From an uncultured bacterium (GTDB lineage Bacteria; Bacillota; Clostridia; Lachnospirales; Lachnospiraceae): 25,770 nt of DNA. This document shows, piece by piece, positions 6,845-15,244 of the stretch. The stretch is from contig CAOKFN010000057.1 of NCBI GenBank assembly GCA_948467735.1, forward strand, positions 1 to 25,770. The letters are read 5' to 3'. The translations under genes were made by a program, and so were the position numbers. Below the pieces are notes generated by a model. That model had not been told where the DNA came from. It ran no database searches and saw only the letters and a list, made by a program, of their open reading frames with translations. The first letter of the stretch is position 1. Each line of letters begins with the position of its first letter.

Positions 6845-7981
6845 ATGTATCATATTTTAAAGCAGGAGGGCAGGGCAAAGAGGGCGGAGCTTCATACGGT
6901 TCACGGCGTTATCCAGACTCCGGTATTTATGAATGTGGGGACCGCAGCGGCAATCAAGGGAGCCGTGAGCACGCAGGATTTGGAGCAGATTAAGACGCAG
7001 GTAGAGCTTTCCAACACCTATCATCTCCATGTGCGCCCCGGGGATAACGTGGTAAAGCAGCTGGGAGGGCTTCATAAATTCATGTCATGGGATAAGCCCA
7101 TTTTGACGGATTCCGGGGGATTTCAGGTGTTTTCCCTAGCGGGGCTTCGCAAAATTAAGGAAGAGGGAGTTTATTTTCATTCCCATGTTGACGGGCGGAA
7201 AATTTTTATGGGGCCGGAAGAAAGTATGCGGATTCAGTCCAATTTAGCGTCCACCATTGCCATGGCGTTTGACGAATGCGCGCCCAGCAGGGCGGACAGG
7301 GGCTATGTGGAGGCATCCGCCGCCCGGACCGCCAGATGGCTGGAACGGTGCCGAAAGGAGATGAAGCGGCAAAACGGCTTGGAGGATACCATTAATCCCA
7401 AGCAGCTATTGTTCGGCATCAACCAGGGGGCGGTTTATCCCGATATCAGGATAGAACATGCCAAGCGCATCCGGGAGATGGATTTGGACGGCTATGCGGT
7501 GGGCGGACTGGCGGTGGGAGAAACCCATGAGGAGATGTATTATATTTTGGAGGAAGTGGTTCCTTTTCTGCCCAAGGATAAGCCCACTTACCTGATGGGG
7601 GTGGGAACCCCGGCCAATATTCTGGAAGGCGTGGAGCGGGGCGTGGACTTTTTCGACTGCGTGTATCCCACCAGAAACGGCCGTCACGGGCATCTCTACA
7701 CCAATCATGGCAGAATCAATCTCTTCAACGCAAAATATGAACTGGACGACAGGCCCATAGAGGAGGGATGCGGATGCCCTGTCTGCGGACGTTATTCCAG
7801 AGCCTATATCAGACATCTGCTGAAGGCGAAAGAAATGCTGGGCATGCGTCTCTGTGTGCTCCACAACCTGTATTTTTACAATACCATGATGGAGGAAATC
7901 AGGGCCGCGCTGGAGGAAGGGAGATTTGCGGAATATAAAAAGCACAAATTGGCAGGCATGGGAGCCGGGCCTGCGGAATAA
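6845..7981 (+). CDS. tgt: tRNA-guanine transglycosylase (queuine tRNA-ribosyltransferase)
   Basis: Tgt exchanges the wobble guanine-34 of Asn, Asp, His and Tyr tRNAs for the queuosine precursor preQ1 in bacteria. The 378-residue product has the base-binding segment LTDSGGFQVFSL (Asp89), the nucleophile segment FFDCVYPTRNGRHG (Asp271) and the zinc site: CGCPVC (Cys309, Cys311, Cys314) plus His340. The open frame extends 28 codons upstream to 6761, but the ATG at 6845 has a strong CAGGAGG ribosome binding site and starts the conserved MYHILKQEGRAKR. In many Clostridia tgt is followed by yajC; here two other genes lie between them. Confidence 0.96.
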   Translation: MYHILKQEGRAKRAELHTVHGVIQTPVFMNVGTAAAIKGAVSTQDLEQIKTQVELSNTYHLHVRPGDNVVKQLGGLHKFMSWDKPILTDSGGFQVFSLAGLRKIKEEGVYFHSHVDGRKIFMGPEESMRIQSNLASTIAMAFDECAPSRADRGYVEASAARTARWLERCRKEMKRQNGLEDTINPKQLLFGINQGAVYPDIRIEHAKRIREMDLDGYAVGGLAVGETHEEMYYILEEVVPFLPKDKPTYLMGVGTPANILEGVERGVDFFDCVYPTRNGRHGHLYTNHGRINLFNAKYELDDRPIEEGCGCPVCGRYSRAYIRHLLKAKEMLGMRLCVLHNLYFYNTMMEEIRAALEEGRFAEYKKHKLAGMGAGPAE

Positions 7982-7988
7982 AAAAACA

Positions 7989-8014
7989 GCATCCGGCGTC
8001 CTACGGGCGGATGC
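7989..8014 (+). other. Perfect hairpin between tgt and the chemotaxis gene
   Basis: GCATCCG (7989-7995) and CGGATGC (8008-8014) form a 7 bp stem with a 12 nt loop just after the tgt stop codon. No T-run follows, so it may be an mRNA 3' end stabiliser or a poor terminator. The next ribosome binding site lies only about 15 nt downstream. Confidence 0.45.
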
Positions 8015-8039
8015 GGAACTGGAATAGAAAGGAGCAAAT

Positions 8040-10121
8040 ATGAAATCAATAAAAATCAGAATCGTATTGCTGGTGCTGGTCTGTGCGATGGTATCCGCCG
8101 GGGTCTGCGGCGGCGTGAGCATGATATGGATGCAGGCGTCCGTAAACAGAAATACCGGGGAAATTATGTCCATGATGTGCGATAACAGCGCAAATGAAGT
8201 CAACGGAATTTTAAGCAGGGTGGAACAGTCGGTGGACACCTTGGCGCAGCTTGCAAAGCAGTCGCTGGATTTCAACCGGTTTAAAACGGACGCAGGATAT
8301 GTGAGGGATTACACGGAGTCCCTTCAGGCGGCGGCGCTGGAATTTGCGAAAAATACCGAAGGGGCCATGACTTATTATATCAGGTACAACCCGGAATTTA
8401 CGGAGCCCGATTCGGGGATTTTCGGCAGCAGAAGCAGTTCAAGGGATGAGTTTGAAATGCTGGTGCCCACGGATTTTTCCATGTATGATCCCGATGATGC
8501 GGAACATGTGGGATGGTATTATATTCCCGTCCGCAATGGCAGGGCCACATGGATGGATCCCTATATCAACGCCAATATCAATGTATACATGATTTCCTAT
8601 GTGGTGCCCATTTTTGTGGACGGCGTTTCCGTGGGAATTGTGGGAATGGATATCGCCTTTGATCAGATTGAGTCCTTTGTGGGAGGGATAAAGGCGTATG
8701 ATACCGGAAAGGCATTTCTGGTAAACGGCGCCAATGAGATTGTGTTCCATGATCAGATTGCCTTCGGCACAGGGCTGTCGGAGCAGGGGAATTTAGCTTC
8801 TCTGGATGCGGCGCTTTCGGACGCAGGCAGAGCGGGTACGGAGATTGTATATCACTATGGCGGCGAGAAGAAAATCTGTTATTACGCGCCCCTGAATAAC
8901 GGAATGAAATTCGTGCTGACGGCGCCGGAGAAGGAGATTCATCAAGAAGGAAGAACTCTTTTATGGAGCATTGTGCTTGCGGGCGGAATTGCGGTTATCT
9001 TCTCGGTGGCGCTGGGATATTTCTTAAGCAGCGGGATTGCGGGTTCTTTGAAGCGGATCACGGAGATTATCAAACAGAACGCGCAGTTAAATTTAAAGCC
9101 CAAGGCCGGAATCGAGAAGCTCTGCGGGAAGAAGGACGAGTCGGGGGACATGGCAAGGGCCGTGAGGGATATGGACGAGCGCCTTCGCAATATGGTGCTG
9201 CGGCTGGAAGAAACGGGAAAAAAGGTATTTTCCAATGCGGAACAGATTGAGACAGGTTCTAAAAAGGTGGGCGAAATGTGCGAAAGCAACTCCGCCACAA
9301 CGCAGGAACTGGCGGCGGCAATGCAGGAGGCGGCCGCTACGGCGGAGGGAATCAACCATAATATCGGTACGGTCAACAATAATGCAAAAGAAATTATAGC
9401 CTTTTCGGAAAGCGGAGAAAAGGATGCGGAAAAAATTCTGGCCAGAGCCGAGGGCCTGAGCCATACCACGCAGGAAGCGGCAAAGCGCACGCAGGAAATG
9501 TATGAGCAGGTGCGGAAAGAAACGGACGCGGCCATTGAAAAATCAAGGGCGGTGGAAAAAATCAACGAGCTGACCAAGTCCATTCTGGATATTTCCTCCC
9601 AGACCAATCTTCTCGCCCTGAACGCTTCCATCGAGGCGGCCAGAGCCGGGGACGCAGGCCGCGGCTTTGCGGTGGTAGCGGAAGAAATCGGGACTCTGGC
9701 CAACCAGACGCAGGATACGGTGAAAAATATAGACCAGATTATCGAAGAAGTATATTCCGCCGTAAAAGGCATGGCGGCATGCCTGAATTCTTCCACGAAT
9801 TTCTTGGAGAAGACTGTTTTGAAGGAATACGGCGAGTTTATGGAGGTGGCGGGGCAGTATGCTTCCGACGCGGGAAATTACAGACAGAATATGGAGGACA
9901 TTACCCGGGCCATACATAATCTGGGAGAGGCCATAGCCGCCATCAGTGAATCCTCGGACAATATCAGCAGGATGACCGGGGAATCCGCGCAGGGCATTTC
10001 TCAGATTGCGGAGAAAACAGCGGAGATTGTTCAGGAAGTGGCGGAGGAAAATACGCTGGCGGGAATGAACCGGGAGAGCGCGCAGGGGCTGAAAGAGATT
10101 GTGGATAATTTTGTGCTGTAA
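8040..10121 (+). CDS. Methyl-accepting chemotaxis protein with extracellular Cache-type sensor
   Basis: The 693-residue transducer has a membrane helix at about residues 7-29 and an extracellular domain of about 270 residues that looks like dCache_1 (GWYYIPVRNGRATWMDPY, then VDGVSVGIVGMDIAFD). A second helix at about 305-330, a HAMP region and a long helical signalling domain follow. The conserved hairpin tip SQTNLLALNASIEAARAGDAGRGFAVVAEEI lies near 515-545 and contacts CheA and CheW. No C-terminal pentapeptide for CheR docking is seen. AAAGGAG supports the ATG. No other chemotaxis genes are nearby, so it is an orphan receptor. Cache domains bind small ligands such as amino acids, but this ligand is unknown. 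Confidence 0.93.
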   Translation: MKSIKIRIVLLVLVCAMVSAGVCGGVSMIWMQASVNRNTGEIMSMMCDNSANEVNGILSRVEQSVDTLAQLAKQSLDFNRFKTDAGYVRDYTESLQAAALEFAKNTEGAMTYYIRYNPEFTEPDSGIFGSRSSSRDEFEMLVPTDFSMYDPDDAEHVGWYYIPVRNGRATWMDPYINANINVYMISYVVPIFVDGVSVGIVGMDIAFDQIESFVGGIKAYDTGKAFLVNGANEIVFHDQIAFGTGLSEQGNLASLDAALSDAGRAGTEIVYHYGGEKKICYYAPLNNGMKFVLTAPEKEIHQEGRTLLWSIVLAGGIAVIFSVALGYFLSSGIAGSLKRITEIIKQNAQLNLKPKAGIEKLCGKKDESGDMARAVRDMDERLRNMVLRLEETGKKVFSNAEQIETGSKKVGEMCESNSATTQELAAAMQEAAATAEGINHNIGTVNNNAKEIIAFSESGEKDAEKILARAEGLSHTTQEAAKRTQEMYEQVRKETDAAIEKSRAVEKINELTKSILDISSQTNLLALNASIEAARAGDAGRGFAVVAEEIGTLANQTQDTVKNIDQIIEEVYSAVKGMAACLNSSTNFLEKTVLKEYGEFMEVAGQYASDAGNYRQNMEDITRAIHNLGEAIAAISESSDNISRMTGESAQGISQIAEKTAEIVQEVAEENTLAGMNRESAQGLKEIVDNFVL

Positions 10122-10204
10122 AGGAGAGAGGGCCAAAAACTGCGATTTGAAAAGTGACTTGGACGATGACGGGCCTAAGGCTCTCCATAAGGAGGAGCAT
10201 ACGG

Positions 10205-10906
10205 ATGAGCGTTTATAAAATTCCGCTGCGGTTGAAAGCGGGCGAATTCAAATTCAGCGAACTGAATGTTGGCGAAGAGGACGAGAGTTTGGAACTCGAC
10301 TATGATACCGAATATCAGTTGATGACATACCAAGTGCCGGTGTACGAAAATGAAGCGAGGATATATACGGTTCCAAGAGTCCTGATGCCGGACGGGCTGA
10401 CCGCCGTGTACGACGGCAGCGGCGAACTTGATAAAGTTGAGCTTGTGGAGGAGGAACGCACAAGGCTGATCTATCTTCGGTTCAAAGATATCAAGGCATC
10501 CGAGAAAATTGTTTTGGATTTCGTCAAGGAGCAGGCGGATAAGATATGCGCCGAGATCATCGGCAGCAAACAAGAGCTTGCACGGCTGTTTTTTGGAAAG
10601 TTTTACGACGGGGAAGCGGTTGAAATCGCTGTCATGGCCGCCACGGCGGAGGAAATGAAAGCGGTCGTCGATGCGTATGGCGGAAGAATCGATGCCGCCG
10701 ACAACAGCGGAAATTATCATGTTGAGAACATGATAATGTTCGACGATGAAACGCTGGGCGTTATGCTGATGTGTACCAGCGGTGATTTTAGAAGCCTGCT
10801 GTTTGATCTGGCAGCGGCGGCTGTGGAGGAACGGATAGAGAGCCGCATTCTCAATACAATCCACAAGACCGATGACTTTAAGTTTATTTCGGAGGAATGG
10901 GATTAA
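10205..10906 (+). CDS. Hypothetical protein, soluble, acidic
   Basis: I do not recognise this 233-residue protein. It has no signal peptide or membrane helix and is strongly acidic. The N-terminal half looks beta-rich (MSVYKIPLRLKAGEFKFSEL, then YQVPVYENEARIYTVPRV); the second half looks alpha/beta, with a helix containing LAAAAVEERIESRILNTI near the C-terminus. AAGGAGG about 10 nt upstream supports the ATG at 10205 rather than the frame's first ATG at 10154. It starts 83 bp after the chemotaxis gene on the same strand, so the two may be co-transcribed, and a weak terminator follows at 10989. Function is unknown. Confidence 0.75.
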   Translation: MSVYKIPLRLKAGEFKFSELNVGEEDESLELDYDTEYQLMTYQVPVYENEARIYTVPRVLMPDGLTAVYDGSGELDKVELVEEERTRLIYLRFKDIKASEKIVLDFVKEQADKICAEIIGSKQELARLFFGKFYDGEAVEIAVMAATAEEMKAVVDAYGGRIDAADNSGNYHVENMIMFDDETLGVMLMCTSGDFRSLLFDLAAAAVEERIESRILNTIHKTDDFKFISEEWD

Positions 10907-10988
10907 CCCTTTTCCTCCCTGTCCGAAAATGTCGGCGTTGTCGTTTTTTCATTCGGAATTGTAAATAAGAACTAAAATAAAAATGCAG

Positions 10989-11011
10989 CTCTTGACCAAG
11001 AGAGTTTTTTT
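10989..11011 (+). terminator. Weak Rho-independent terminator
   Basis: CTCTT, a GACC loop and AAGAG form a short 5 bp stem, followed two bases later by seven T. It lies 83 bp after the hypothetical gene and before yajC. The T-run is good but the stem is short. Confidence 0.5.
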
Positions 11012-11158
11012 GTGTATTATAATTATTTATACTGACGGCTGCTAAAATTTGCCAAGCCGCCCGGCTCACGAGCGGAAAGATTCATGAATAGAAGGCAAAT
11101 GATATCGCTCGTGAGTATAAGACGACTTGAAGGCGAGTATCGCCGGAATGGAGGAAAG

Positions 11159-11491
11159 ATGGGAATTTTATTGGCAGAGGGAGAAGTGGCTGCGGCAGGA
11201 GGAGCGGGCGGCTTGCTGGGGATTGTGCTCATCTACGGACTTATGATCGGCGCAATGTGGTTTTTCTTTATGAGACCTCAAAATAAGGAAAAAAAGAGAC
11301 TGGCGGCCATGCTTTCGGCATTGGAAATCGGCGATTGTGTCTGTACGACATCAGGATTTTACGGCATTGTGATTGATATTACCGACGATATGGTTATCGT
11401 TGAGTTTGGCAGCAATAAGAACTGCCGTATTCCGATGGAGAAGGCCGCAATCAGTCGTGTGGAGAAGCCCGGAGAGGCCAAAGGAGTGTAA
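11159..11491 (+). CDS. yajC: Preprotein translocase subunit YajC
   Basis: The 110-residue protein has a short N-terminal segment and one membrane helix (LLGIVLIYGLMIGAMWFFFM). It then has the hallmark RPQNKEKK, followed by a small beta-rich cytoplasmic domain (LEIGDCVCTTSGFYGIVIDI, then VIVEFGSNKNCRIPMEKAAI). YajC associates with SecDF and the Sec translocon. The ATG at 11159 has GGAGG five bases upstream; the open frame runs further back to 11084 but lacks conservation. Length matches the family. It is separated from tgt by about 3.2 kb, and secD/secF are not in the window. A strong terminator follows. Confidence 0.93.
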   Translation: MGILLAEGEVAAAGGAGGLLGIVLIYGLMIGAMWFFFMRPQNKEKKRLAAMLSALEIGDCVCTTSGFYGIVIDITDDMVIVEFGSNKNCRIPMEKAAISRVEKPGEAKGV

Positions 11492-11546
11492 AAGCGCTCT
11501 GCACTCAGGCATGTGCTTGAGGTTACAGTTTCTTATCTGATAAGGT

Positions 11547-11600
11547 GAAAAACGGACTGGTGCCATGAAGGCAGCGGTTCGTTTTTTCGTGATTTTTTTT
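11547..11600 (+). terminator. Strong Rho-independent terminator after yajC
   Basis: AAAAACG pairs with CGTTTTT. Inside it ACTG pairs with CGGT, then TGCC with GGCA, giving a long interrupted stem followed by T-rich sequence, with a further run of eight T at about 11593-11600. The A-rich left side would also allow termination from the other strand. Confidence 0.85.
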
Positions 11601-11631
11601 ATATTTCTTATTGATTTATTATAACATTTTA

Positions 11632-11660
11632 TTGATATTTGTCCGTGTATCAGTTATGAT
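11632..11660 (+). promoter_or_regulatory. Promoter of leuB
   Basis: TTGATA (11632-11637) and TATGAT (11655-11660) are separated by exactly 17 bp, five of six bases matching in each hexamer. The expected start near 11667 gives a leader of about 115 nt. That leader contains a two-part stem: GTCCG with CGGAC and, inside, GGCC with GGCC. No leucine-rich leader peptide or T-box motif was found. Confidence 0.72.
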
Positions 11661-11781
11661 AAAGGGAAAAGTTTTCATTAGGCAGCATGGGCAGGAGCTG
11701 TTACAGGAGCGACTGTGCGTCCGGCGGCCGGAAAGGAGGCCATGCGGACTGTAATATGCGCGGGAAAGGAGAGGGCTGGTT

Positions 11782-12867
11782 ATGGAATTACATATTACTT
11801 GTATTCCCGGTGACGGAATCGGGCCGGAAATCATAGCGGAGGCAAAGAAGGTATTGGAAAAAATCGCTTCCGTTTATGGTCATAAGATGATTTTTGAGGA
11901 TATTCTCATGGGAGGGGCTTCCATCGACGTACACGGGGTTCCTCTGACGGAGGAAGCCATTGCGAAGGCAAAGGCGGCGGACGCGGTGCTGATGGGCTCC
12001 ATCGGCGGCGACACCACCACGTCCCCTTGGTACAAGCTGCCGCCGAACCTGCGGCCGGAGGCGGGGCTTCTGGGAATCAGGAAGGCGTTGAACCTGTTTG
12101 CGAACCTTCGCCCGGCGGTGCTGTATGACGAGCTGGCGGGGGCCTGCCCTTTAAAAGAGGAAATCAGCAGGGCGGGCTTTGATATGTTGATCATGCGGGA
12201 GCTGACGGGAGGCTTGTATTTCGGCGAGCGGAAGACCGTGGAGGAGAACGGGGTGCGCAGGGCCATTGACACGCTGACCTACGACGAAAACGAAATCCGG
12301 CGCATTGCGGTCAAGGGATTTGACATTGCCATGAAGCGCCGTAGGAAAGTGACCAGCGTGGATAAGGCCAATGTGCTGGATTCTTCCAGACTTTGGAGGA
12401 AGGTTGTGGAGGAAGTAGCCAAGGATTATCCGGAAGTGAAGCTGGAGCATATGCTGGTGGACAACTGCGCCATGCAGCTGGTGAAGGATCCGGCGCAGTT
12501 CGATGTGATTCTCACGGAAAATATGTTCGGGGATATCCTTTCCGACGAGGCCAGCATGGTCACGGGTTCCATCGGAATGCTGGCCAGCGCAAGCTTAAAC
12601 GATACCAAATTCGGCCTTTACGAGCCCAGCCATGGCTCTGCGCCGGATATCGCGGGACAGGACATTGCCAATCCCATTGCCACGGTCTTAAGCGCCGCCA
12701 TGATGCTGCGCTACAGCTTTGATCTTGATAAGGAGGCCGACGCCATTGAGGCGGCGGTAAAGCAGGTGCTGAAAGAGGGCTACCGCACGGGAGACATCAT
12801 GTCCGAGGGCTGTACCAGAGTGGGCTGTAGCAGGATGGGCGGACTGCTGGCGGAGCGGATTTCATAA
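11782..12867 (+). CDS. leuB: 3-isopropylmalate dehydrogenase
   Basis: LeuB oxidises and decarboxylates 3-isopropylmalate with NAD in leucine synthesis. The 361-residue protein has the family's features: PGDGIGPE at the N-terminus, LLGIRKALNLFANLRPA, the RELTGGLYFGE segment that marks isopropylmalate over isocitrate enzymes, SVDKANVL with the catalytic Lys, and MFGDILSDEAS with metal-binding Asp. GSAPDIAGQDIANPIA for NAD binding follows. Length is normal. AAAGGAGA upstream supports the ATG. It heads the amino-acid block; leuA, leuC and leuD are not in the window. The gap to ilvD is long and filled with hairpin repeats, so co-transcription is uncertain. Confidence 0.97.
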   Translation: MELHITCIPGDGIGPEIIAEAKKVLEKIASVYGHKMIFEDILMGGASIDVHGVPLTEEAIAKAKAADAVLMGSIGGDTTTSPWYKLPPNLRPEAGLLGIRKALNLFANLRPAVLYDELAGACPLKEEISRAGFDMLIMRELTGGLYFGERKTVEENGVRRAIDTLTYDENEIRRIAVKGFDIAMKRRRKVTSVDKANVLDSSRLWRKVVEEVAKDYPEVKLEHMLVDNCAMQLVKDPAQFDVILTENMFGDILSDEASMVTGSIGMLASASLNDTKFGLYEPSHGSAPDIAGQDIANPIATVLSAAMMLRYSFDLDKEADAIEAAVKQVLKEGYRTGDIMSEGCTRVGCSRMGGLLAERIS

Positions 12868-12979
12868 GGCAGATGGGAACGGCTGTGCAGAAGCTTTTTC
12901 CGAACGGAAAATATGCGATATTGATTTGGGCGGTGAAGTCGGTGAATTGGGCTGGGAAAATGAAACGAAATCCTTCTGA

Positions 12980-13262
12980 GGATGCGTTTTGCCAGCTGGA
13001 AGAATGAAGAATCGGAAGAGGGCATTCGTGAGAAAGAATGCGGGACTGGAAAACAGCGTTTGTTTCTACAGAGGTCGGAAAGAGAGAAGGCTGGGAAGCA
13101 GGCGGAGCTCTTTCCATGAGGAGGGCCATTGTAAGAAGAAATGCGGGACTGGAAAACAGCGTTTGTTCCTACAGAGGCCGGAAAGAGGGAAGGCTGGGAA
13201 GCAGTCGGAGCTCTTTCCGCGAAGAGGGCCTCTGTAGGAAGAAATGCGGGACTGGAATGGAG
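12980..13262 (+). repeat. 103 bp tandem hairpin repeat upstream of ilvD
   Basis: The gap 12868-13271 has no gene. Copies beginning ATGCGGGACTGG start at 13038, 13141 and 13244: exactly 103 bp apart, two full copies and a third truncated after about 16 bp; a weak partial copy precedes them. Each full copy can fold on itself. In copy 2, GGCC-ending arm 13168-13179 pairs over 12 bp with 13227-13238, and inside it GGAAAGAG (13180-13187) pairs with CTCTTTCC (13211-13218). In copy 1 the same arms pair, with G-T pairs at two positions and one mismatch. The array ends right before the ilvD ribosome binding site. No T-run follows the stems. Confidence 0.85.
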
Positions 13263-13271
13263 GATATAAAG

Positions 13272-14957
13272 ATGAGAAGTGATTCGGTAAAGACGGGGGC
13301 GGCGCAGGCTCCCCACAGGAGCTTATTCAACGCGCTGGGCTACACGGAGGAGGAGAGGCAGCGTCCTCTCATCGGCATTGTCTGCTCTTATAATGAGATT
13401 GTGCCCGGCCATATGAATCTGGATAAAATTGCGGAAGCGGTGAAGATGGGGGTTGCCATGGCGGGAGGCACGCCGATTATGTTCCCGGCCATCGCGGTCT
13501 GCGACGGCATCGCCATGGGGCATGTGGGCATGAAATATTCCCTTGTCACCAGAGATTTGATTGCGGACAGCACGGAGTGCATGGCGCTGGCCCACGGCTT
13601 CGACGGACTGGTCTGCATCCCCAATTGTGATAAAAACGTCCCCGGGCTCTTGATGGCGGCTGCAAGGGTGAATATCCCCACTATTTTCGTGTCCGGAGGC
13701 CCCATGCTGGCAGGCCGTATCCACGGGCAGAAGAAGAGCCTTTCCTCCATGTTCGAGGCGGTGGGAAGCGTGGCGGCGGGCGCCATGACCATGGAGGAGC
13801 TGTGCGAGTACGAGGAGAAGGTATGCCCCACCTGCGGTTCCTGTTCCGGCATGTATACCGCCAATTCCATGAACTGCCTGACGGAAGCCATCGGCATGGG
13901 GCTTAGGGGCAACGGCACCGTTCCCGCGGTTTATTCCGAGCGCATCCGTCTGGCAAAGCATGCGGGAATGAAGATTATGGAGCTGGTGGAAAAGGATATC
14001 AAGCCCCGGGACATTATGACGGAGGCGGCGTTTATGAACGCCCTCACCGTGGATATGGCTCTTGGCTGTTCCACCAACACCATGCTGCACATTCCCGCCA
14101 TTGCCAAGGAGGCGGGGGTTTGTCTGAATCTGGACATTGCAAACGAATTATCCGCAAAGACCCCCAATCTCTGCCATCTGGCCCCGGCCGGCCCCACCTA
14201 CATGGAGGATTTGAACGAGGCGGGCGGCGTATATGCGGTGATGAACGAGCTGACGAAAAAGAATCTTCTGAATCTTGACTGTATGACCGTGAGCGCAGCG
14301 ACAATCGGCGAGAATATCAAAAACTGCAGGAATCTGAATCCCGAAGTGATCCGGCCCGTAGAGAATCCTTATTCCGAGACGGGGGGCATCGCCATCTTAA
14401 AGGGCAATCTGGCCCCGGACAGCGGCGTGGTGAAGCGTTCCGCGGTGGTGCCCGAAATGCTGGTGCATCAAGGGCCCGCGAGGGTATTTGACTGCGAGGA
14501 GGACGCCATCGACGCCATCAAGGGCGGCAGAATTGTGGCGGGGGACGTGGTGGTCATCCGCTATGAAGGCCCCAAGGGCGGCCCCGGCATGAGGGAGATG
14601 CTCAACCCTACGTCCGCCATTGCGGGCATGGGACTTGGCTCCAGCGTGGCTTTGATTACGGACGGACGTTTTTCCGGCGCTTCCAGAGGCGCGTCCATCG
14701 GGCATGTGTCCCCGGAAGCCGCGGTGGGAGGCCCCATCGCTTTGGTGGAGGAGGGGGATATCATCAGCATCAATATTCCGGAAAACAAGCTGGAAGTATT
14801 GGTAAGCGAGGAAGTGTTGAAGGAGAGACGCGCAAAATGGCAGCCTAGGGAGCCGAAGGTCACGGGCGGTTATCTGTCAAGATACCGGGAACTGGTAACA
14901 AGCGGCAATCGGGGCGCGGTGCTGGAAATCCCTCATTCCGGAACGGGACAGGAGTGA
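13272..14957 (+). CDS. ilvD: Dihydroxy-acid dehydratase
   Basis: IlvD dehydrates dihydroxy acids in isoleucine and valine synthesis and uses an iron-sulfur cluster. The product of 561 residues has the cluster Cys segments PNCDKNVPGLLMA (Cys119) and CPTCGSCSGMYTANSMNC (Cys191), the CDGIAMGH segment and late FSGASRGASIGHVSPEA. Length is normal. The open frame continues upstream through the 103 bp repeats to 13038, but this extension (residues such as MRDWKTAFVS) is not part of the family. The ATG at 13272 (MRSDSVKTG) follows GGAGG by 8 nt and starts where the conserved sequence begins. It works with IlvB just downstream. Confidence 0.97.
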   Translation: MRSDSVKTGAAQAPHRSLFNALGYTEEERQRPLIGIVCSYNEIVPGHMNLDKIAEAVKMGVAMAGGTPIMFPAIAVCDGIAMGHVGMKYSLVTRDLIADSTECMALAHGFDGLVCIPNCDKNVPGLLMAAARVNIPTIFVSGGPMLAGRIHGQKKSLSSMFEAVGSVAAGAMTMEELCEYEEKVCPTCGSCSGMYTANSMNCLTEAIGMGLRGNGTVPAVYSERIRLAKHAGMKIMELVEKDIKPRDIMTEAAFMNALTVDMALGCSTNTMLHIPAIAKEAGVCLNLDIANELSAKTPNLCHLAPAGPTYMEDLNEAGGVYAVMNELTKKNLLNLDCMTVSAATIGENIKNCRNLNPEVIRPVENPYSETGGIAILKGNLAPDSGVVKRSAVVPEMLVHQGPARVFDCEEDAIDAIKGGRIVAGDVVVIRYEGPKGGPGMREMLNPTSAIAGMGLGSSVALITDGRFSGASRGASIGHVSPEAAVGGPIALVEEGDIISINIPENKLEVLVSEEVLKERRAKWQPREPKVTGGYLSRYRELVTSGNRGAVLEIPHSGTGQE

Positions 14958-15244
14958 TAGAGAGCCAATTCCCAATATGCTTTTTTCGCAGGCAGACATC
15001 GCCCGCAGAGTAATTGGCTCACGCGGGCATATACTGCCCGCGGGGGCAGAAAGTGTCCGCTGGGTGATGAGCCTAAGCCAACAGTGATGATTTTACGCGG
15101 ATGCTTGTAACAATCCGGCTGGCTTGTGCATAAAGCCACGTACTATGCCAAGGCCAAGAATCGGCATGGCGAATGCGGCGAGTTAAGCGGCCTGCTAAAG
15201 AAAATATATGGATTGACGGAAAAATTAAAACGGAGGATTAATAT
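14958..15244 (+). other. Hairpin-rich intergenic region before ilvB
   Basis: No gene is seen. GAGCCAATT (14962-14970) pairs with AATTGGCTC (15012-15020) over 9 bp with a 41 nt loop. Directly after it a very stable hairpin is formed by CGCGGGCA (15022-15029), loop TATAC and TGCCCGCG (15035-15042). No T-run follows. A 7-codon frame at 15087-15110 has one Ile and two Leu codons but no clear ribosome binding site or downstream attenuator. No T-box consensus was found. It may be a structured leader or a mRNA processing region. Confidence 0.55.

Noticed and set aside
13038..13271. N-terminal extension of IlvD through the 103 bp repeats
   Set aside because: The extension is repeat-encoded and outside the conserved IlvD family; a good ribosome binding site lies right before ATG 13272.
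15087..15110. Leader peptide MILRGCL for ilvB attenuation
   Set aside because: Only seven codons, no clear ribosome binding site, few branched-chain codons and no terminator before ilvB.
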